Origin: Stutzerimonas stutzeri
GTDB taxonomy: Bacteria; Pseudomonadota; Gammaproteobacteria; Pseudomonadales; Pseudomonadaceae
NCBI RefSeq assembly: GCF_024448895.1
Contig: NZ_JAMOIC010000001.1
Coordinates: forward strand, 186,001 to 250,000
DNA: 64,000 nt
Direction of reading: 5' to 3'
A program made the position numbers and the translations under genes. Each line of letters begins with the position of its first letter. Position 1 is the stretch's first letter. Below, piece by piece: positions 60,059 to 64,000 of this stretch. The notes under the pieces are model-generated. The model saw nothing but the letters and a program-made list of their open reading frames with translations. It was not told the origin of the DNA and made no database searches.

Positions 60059-61162
60059 TCAGCCACTGAGTTCGGTGCGTCCACCCGAACGCGCGAGGTA
60101 TCCCCTTCCCGTCTCCGAAATAAGCGCGGCATAGGCTGCGGCCGGTAGCGCCTCGAGCCCATCGCGCAGGGGGTAAGCAGTGAAACCCAGTTGCGTCAGA
60201 AGAAAAACGGCGCTCGCGCTGCGTTTGCTGCTATCGCAGTAACACAGGTAAATGCGGTCTGGCCGCAGAAGCCGCGACTTCAGCCGTAACAGATGAAGCG
60301 GCATGTTCAAGGCCTCGAATGCATGGCCACGCTGGTACTCGTCGAGCAGCCGTACATCAAGCCATTGCGCGCCCTCGGCGATCAGCTGATTGGCGCGGAC
60401 CAGATCCAGCTCGTTCACCACCGGCGCGCGAAGCAGTGCGAGAAAGTCCTGCCGCGCCAGGCGCAGCACGCAGGCATCCTCGATCAAAGTCACCGTGGCG
60501 TTGCGAGGGCGCTCCGAAAGCAGGGCCTCCTCACCGAAGCAGGCACCTACTCCCAGTTCCGCGACCACCTGTTCGTCGCTGCCAATGCCGATCACCACCT
60601 CGGCACGGCCGCTCTTGAGAAAGTAGCAGCAATCACCCGCGTCGCCTTCGCGGAGCAGCACGTGGCCGCTCGGGACATCCATCAATTGGAGCCTGTTCAG
60701 CATCGTGCGGACATTCTCGGTCGGCACCTTGGCGAACAGCGGATTCTCCAGCAGTTCTTCGAGCCAATCGGTCAACTCGCCAGCAGTAGCCAGCTCAAGA
60801 AGCAGATCGGCGTTTGCCTGCTGCCAGGACAACAGGCGATCCAGCCGGACACCATCGATGATCAGAACACTGGAGTCTTCCAGTGCCCGCGCCTCGCTGA
60901 CTCTTGGCCCGGCGATGATGGCGTGGCAGCTCTCAGGTGAGCCGGCAGCCAACCGGCGCTGTTCTCCATCGGGCCCTCGCAGCGACAGCGCACCGGCGAG
61001 CAGAAAGTAGCTGAGCCCGCCGTCGTCGCTCTGAAAAAGCAGCTCGCCGGCAAGCAGCGGCCGTGGAATCAGCTGATCCCTGAGTGACTGCAGACGGCGC
61101 GGGGAGAGTACGTTAAGCGGGGTCAGACTGCTTAGCTGAGCGGGGAGCAGCGGCTTGTTCAT
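60059..61162 (-). CDS. Cyclic-nucleotide-binding domains fused to a rhodanese-like domain
   Basis: 367 residues. A degenerate nucleotide-binding-like beta barrel (about 20-130) is followed by a second, better conserved one (about 145-260), with LREGDAGDCCYFLKSGRAEV, GACFGEEALLSERPRNATV and ACVLRLARQDF. A rhodanese domain (about 265-350) has WLDVRLLDEYQRGHAFEALN and the loop CYCDSSKRSASA holding the catalytic-type cysteine. It may link cAMP/cGMP-type signals to a sulfur or redox reaction; this is inference. The start is the ATG at 61160-61162, 26 bases after the deaminase-like gene. Confidence 0.88.
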   Translation of the reverse strand: MNKPLLPAQLSSLTPLNVLSPRRLQSLRDQLIPRPLLAGELLFQSDDGGLSYFLLAGALSLRGPDGEQRRLAAGSPESCHAIIAGPRVSEARALEDSSVLIIDGVRLDRLLSWQQANADLLLELATAGELTDWLEELLENPLFAKVPTENVRTMLNRLQLMDVPSGHVLLREGDAGDCCYFLKSGRAEVVIGIGSDEQVVAELGVGACFGEEALLSERPRNATVTLIEDACVLRLARQDFLALLRAPVVNELDLVRANQLIAEGAQWLDVRLLDEYQRGHAFEALNMPLHLLRLKSRLLRPDRIYLCYCDSSKRSASAVFLLTQLGFTAYPLRDGLEALPAAAYAALISETGRGYLARSGGRTELSG

Positions 61163-61187
61163 CCATGGTTCCCAGAGAATGGAGCGG

Positions 61188-62147
61188 TCAGCGCAGCAGC
61201 TCGTCCAGCTGCGACTGGGCAGCCCGCCGACCTTGTAGGCCACCGGTGTGCACGAAGATGAGCCGCGCGCCATGCGGAAAATACTCGCCCTCCACATAAA
61301 GGCGCAATGCCATCATTGCTTTGGCTGTATAAACCGGCTCCAGAGGCAGCTGGATGGCCGCTTCGGTTTCAACGATGAATCTCGCGACATCGGCATCGAA
61401 ACGGCCAAATCCTGCGCGACTGGCGTCTATCAACTGATAGTTGGGACAAGTAATCCCAGCTTCGCGGGTTAGCCGATTGATCTCTTCACCAACACCATGA
61501 GATGGCGGCCCGGCCAGCGCGCCATAGACCCGGTGCGCGCCCTGCTCGGCCTCACCGATCACCAGCCCGGCCAGTGTCGTACCTGTTCCCGCAGCCAGCC
61601 ACCAACCGTCATGGTCGGCCCAGTCAAGGGTCGCGAGCTGTTCCTGCACATAGGCAACCAGAGGGGCACAGCCCAATGCTCCGGCGAGACCGCCGCCGCC
61701 CTCGGGCACGCAATAATGATCGGGATAGCGCTCGCGCCATGTGTCGAAGAATCCGTTCTGATGACGCTCCCGGTATCCACCGTAGCCCAGCCAATGCAGC
61801 TGCATGCCGAGCCGCTCAAGGTCCTCAACGGTCGGCGTACGCTGCGAATGGCCGCGCAGCAGGCCGACGCTGGTAAAGCCGTAGCGAGCCGCTGCGGCGG
61901 CCAGGGCGTGCAGGTGATTAGAGTGCGGGCCGCCGAGGCTGAGCAGGCCGGACGCACGCTCGGCGACGGCGGCCTCCATGTGATGAGTCAGCTTGAACCA
62001 TTTATTGCCAGACAACGCCGGATCGATGAGATCCAGCCGCAGCACAGCAAGCTGCACCTCTGCTGCCCGTAGCCAGGGCAGGTCGACAATTTGCAGCGAA
62101 GCGGAGGTTAATGGTGGAGAAAACAACGAAGGTGGAAGCAAGGACAT
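61188..62147 (-). CDS. PLP-dependent ACC deaminase / D-cysteine desulfhydrase family enzyme
   Basis: 319 residues. The PLP lysine lies in LSGNKWFKLTHHM (about 45-57), with LSLGGPHSNHLHALAAAAAR following. The phosphate-binding AAGTGTTLAGL (about 185) and the C-terminal FVHTGGLQGR are typical of the family. The natural substrate cannot be told apart between ACC, D-cysteine and related amino acids. ATG 62147 overlaps the stop of the upstream coiled-coil gene by one base (TGATG). Confidence 0.9.
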   Translation of the reverse strand: MSLLPPSLFSPPLTSASLQIVDLPWLRAAEVQLAVLRLDLIDPALSGNKWFKLTHHMEAAVAERASGLLSLGGPHSNHLHALAAAAARYGFTSVGLLRGHSQRTPTVEDLERLGMQLHWLGYGGYRERHQNGFFDTWRERYPDHYCVPEGGGGLAGALGCAPLVAYVQEQLATLDWADHDGWWLAAGTGTTLAGLVIGEAEQGAHRVYGALAGPPSHGVGEEINRLTREAGITCPNYQLIDASRAGFGRFDADVARFIVETEAAIQLPLEPVYTAKAMMALRLYVEGEYFPHGARLIFVHTGGLQGRRAAQSQLDELLR

Positions 62148-63511
62148 CAACTGCCGGTTCGGAGCCGATCCAGCGATCGGTGTCTGGCGCAACAATTGGA
62201 CTCACCAATGACGAAGCGGGCCGGCGCCTCGACCTTGTCCAGCGGCATGTTGCAGCGCTCTCCGCTGGTTAACGTAGCGATACATACCGGCTGCCGATAG
62301 TGCTGCACCCAAAGCTCGTACTGCTCTTCCGATACGCCACATTTGGCAGCTGCGTAAGCCAACGGTTTTTGCTGATAGCGGGCCATATCCTGAAGCGGAA
62401 TAGTCAGATGGCCGGCCCCTGGGTGGTAAACCATGAACGTCATCCCCAGGGACGACAAACGCTCAAGCATCCGCTCACCGCTCTGGTCCATGAGCGCATC
62501 ACGTTGTTTCTGTAGCTGTTCGATCTCTTCCTGCAGCTGGCTGTCGAGCTCGTTCCGGTAAGCGAGCTCGACATCCCGGATGGACACCTGCTCCTTGTAC
62601 TCAGCTACGGCCGCCGCCACTTGCCGCTGGAGTTCCTCGTCGAACTGCGCACGCGCGGCATCGGCTTCGATACGACTGTTCTGTTCTAGAGCGCGCAGTT
62701 GGCGACTCATCTCTTCGCGGTTCTTCTGAAAGCCCTCGGCCTGGCCTTCCAGTTCCAACTGCAGCTCTGCGATGCGTTGATCCTTGATAGTCAGCTCGGT
62801 GCATAACTGAGCGACCTCCTCGCGTAATTTAGCCTGCTGCTGTGCGGCCAACTCACGAAGCCTGCTGATGTCCGTTTCCCGCTGCTGTTCCAGACTGGCG
62901 ATACGCAGCCGCTGCTGCTTTATCAACTGAGCTGCCTTGAGGCGCTGGTCTTGCTCGAATTGTTCTGGTCGCGGTGCAGAAGCTGGCTGCTTCGTCGGAT
63001 CAGCTGCGTACCAGGTGTCCTCCGCTACCATCTGGAGGCGCTCGGTTGGCACCGTTTGCGGCGCTTCATCTTCAACCAGCAGCCCCAGCTGGTTGCGTTT
63101 GATCCGGTCACGCAGCATGACGAAATGATTCTTGCCCTGAGCAAGTTCCGGATCCCACAGATGCATCTGGTACCAAGAAACAGGGCATTGGCTACGGCAG
63201 GCCAGCCGGATGGGCCCTGCCCCCAGATCCGGCCCTCGCCCTGTACGCTCAGCCAGATTGCGCAGCGGAATGTTCCAGCCGCTGTCGGCTGAGCCGTCTT
63301 CATTGAAATCGAGATAGAAGAAGACCGCCGCCCGGATATGCAGCCGGGTATTGACCAGCACATAAGCGACGCGCATCTGCTGATCGGCGAATTCGGGCAT
63401 GCTCACTACCCCATCGAGCATGGCCTCGAATTCCGGGTAGAGCATTTCCTTGCAGATGCCACCATCGTTGAAGAACAGTACGGCTTCCACCGTCTGTGGT
63501 TTGATCTGCAT
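62147..63511 (-). CDS. Coiled-coil protein of unknown function
   Basis: 454 residues. An N-terminal globular domain (about 1-165; VEAVLFFNDGGICKEMLYPE, AAVFFYLDFNEDGSADSGW, SWYQMHLWDPEL) is followed by a long Gln/Glu/Arg-rich coiled coil (about 185-350) and a C-terminal cysteine/histidine region (CIATLTSGERCNM, SNCCARHR) that might bind metal. Some pseudomonad annotations label similar proteins 'chromosome partitioning', but no ParA Walker motif is present, so I do not use that name. It heads the operon with the deaminase-like and rhodanese genes. Confidence 0.8.
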   Translation of the reverse strand: MQIKPQTVEAVLFFNDGGICKEMLYPEFEAMLDGVVSMPEFADQQMRVAYVLVNTRLHIRAAVFFYLDFNEDGSADSGWNIPLRNLAERTGRGPDLGAGPIRLACRSQCPVSWYQMHLWDPELAQGKNHFVMLRDRIKRNQLGLLVEDEAPQTVPTERLQMVAEDTWYAADPTKQPASAPRPEQFEQDQRLKAAQLIKQQRLRIASLEQQRETDISRLRELAAQQQAKLREEVAQLCTELTIKDQRIAELQLELEGQAEGFQKNREEMSRQLRALEQNSRIEADAARAQFDEELQRQVAAAVAEYKEQVSIRDVELAYRNELDSQLQEEIEQLQKQRDALMDQSGERMLERLSSLGMTFMVYHPGAGHLTIPLQDMARYQQKPLAYAAAKCGVSEEQYELWVQHYRQPVCIATLTSGERCNMPLDKVEAPARFVIGESNCCARHRSLDRLRTGS

Positions 63512-63706
63512 GCTCGCACCCTCAACGGCTTTGATCGGCCAGTTTTGATTCCGGGATTAGGTCCAACATATCCCGCTATCCCACGGTTGGCGCAAGTTTA
63601 GGGTAAAAATCCACATTGGCGATGTGACTGGGTTGGCAGCGACTCTAGCGCTGCAGTTCCCGCCGGAAAGCAGCCGGGAAACTGTGACAGGGTCGCAACT
63701 GCCCGA

Positions 63707-64000
63707 TCACGTTTTCAGCTTGGCAAGCAAAGGCCCCAGACGCCGCCCCATCTCGTCACCGAGGGCCTGCAGTCCGCTCATGGGACGCACCATCACTTCG
63801 AAATCAGTGATCAGCCCGGCTTCATCGAAGCGGATCATGTCAATGCCCTTGATCTCTTTATCCCCCACCCGGGCGCTGAATTCCAATACGACATCCAGCC
63901 CATCGGCGCTGAACAGTTCGCGATGGTAGGCAAAGTCTTCGAATACCTTCACCACGGTATTGAGGATCAGGTTGACCGCCGCTGCACTTTCGTACGGCTT
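63707..64000 (-). CDS. NTF2-like (SnoaL-type) protein, C-terminal part, cut by window edge
   Basis: The frame is open to the end of the window, giving 97 residues. FAYHRELFSADGLDVVLEFS, ARVGDKEIKGIDMIRFDEAG and LITDFEVMVRPMSGLQAL form the strand pattern of nuclear-transport-factor-2-like domains, in which a cone-shaped barrel binds small ligands. The true start lies beyond base 64000. Function unknown. Confidence 0.82.
   Translation of the reverse strand, partial: KPYESAAAVNLILNTVVKVFEDFAYHRELFSADGLDVVLEFSARVGDKEIKGIDMIRFDEAGLITDFEVMVRPMSGLQALGDEMGRRLGPLLAKLKT

Overview
The window is about 64 kb of gamma-proteobacterial chromosome. Gene content, roughly 60% GC, codon usage and gene order point to a Pseudomonas of the stutzeri (Stutzerimonas) type. 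The order YggL-dacB-rlmKL-rmf-pyrD, then gdhB-moxR-bat genes, then pepN-rhomboid-nadK, is from memory also the order in P. aeruginosa. GTAG-headed REP palindromes typical of pseudomonads sit in several intergenic gaps. It reads as core chromosome: no phage, IS element, integrase, CRISPR array or rRNA was seen. The single RNA gene found is tRNA-Pro(CGG).

Layout. 1-1601: molybdenum cofactor genes (moeA partial, moaB, divergent mobA). 1648-5410: a small lipoprotein, tRNA-Pro, a glutaredoxin-like protein, an OprD-type porin and a DUF883/YqjE/YqjK-like membrane trio. 5611-15493: dGTPase (TTG start), FUSC-like membrane protein, YggL, PBP4-type DacB, RlmKL, Rmf, PyrD and two small unknowns. 15639-20486: the giant NAD-glutamate dehydrogenase gdhB. 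20892-27677: a tightly overlapping MoxR-DUF58-DUF4381-BatA-BatB/C-BatD operon.

27739-46951 is the centre of interest, a complete nitrate assimilation region. It holds the nitrate sensor NasS and the ANTAR antiterminator NasT; a nitrate ABC transporter whose substrate-binding gene is broken by an in-frame TAG; a small MCP-like protein paired with a NIT-like protein; a thioesterase; an MFS nitrate transporter; a PP2C/Ser-Thr kinase fusion; nitrite reductase NirB and NirD; assimilatory nitrate reductase; and a uroporphyrinogen-III methyltransferase. nasS, the ABC operon, the MFS gene and nirB each have a sigma-54 type -24/-12 element. The last three also carry the same leader: two hairpins with A1/G4 hexanucleotide loops, the second overlapping a Rho-independent terminator. 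That is the target expected for NasT antitermination. The pathway is self-contained: MoeA/MoaB/MobA serve the molybdenum cofactor of the nitrate reductase, and the methyltransferase makes the siroheme precursor for NirB.

47092-64000: an RND/MMPL exporter with a YCF48-like partner, pepN, DUF2797, DUF1315, rhomboid protease, metallophosphoesterase, nadK, DUF1853, chromate transporter, a cyclic-nucleotide-binding/rhodanese fusion, a PLP-dependent deaminase-like enzyme, a coiled-coil protein and a partial NTF2-like gene. Most of these lie on the minus strand with 0-1 base junctions. All family calls come from reading the translations; no database search was run.
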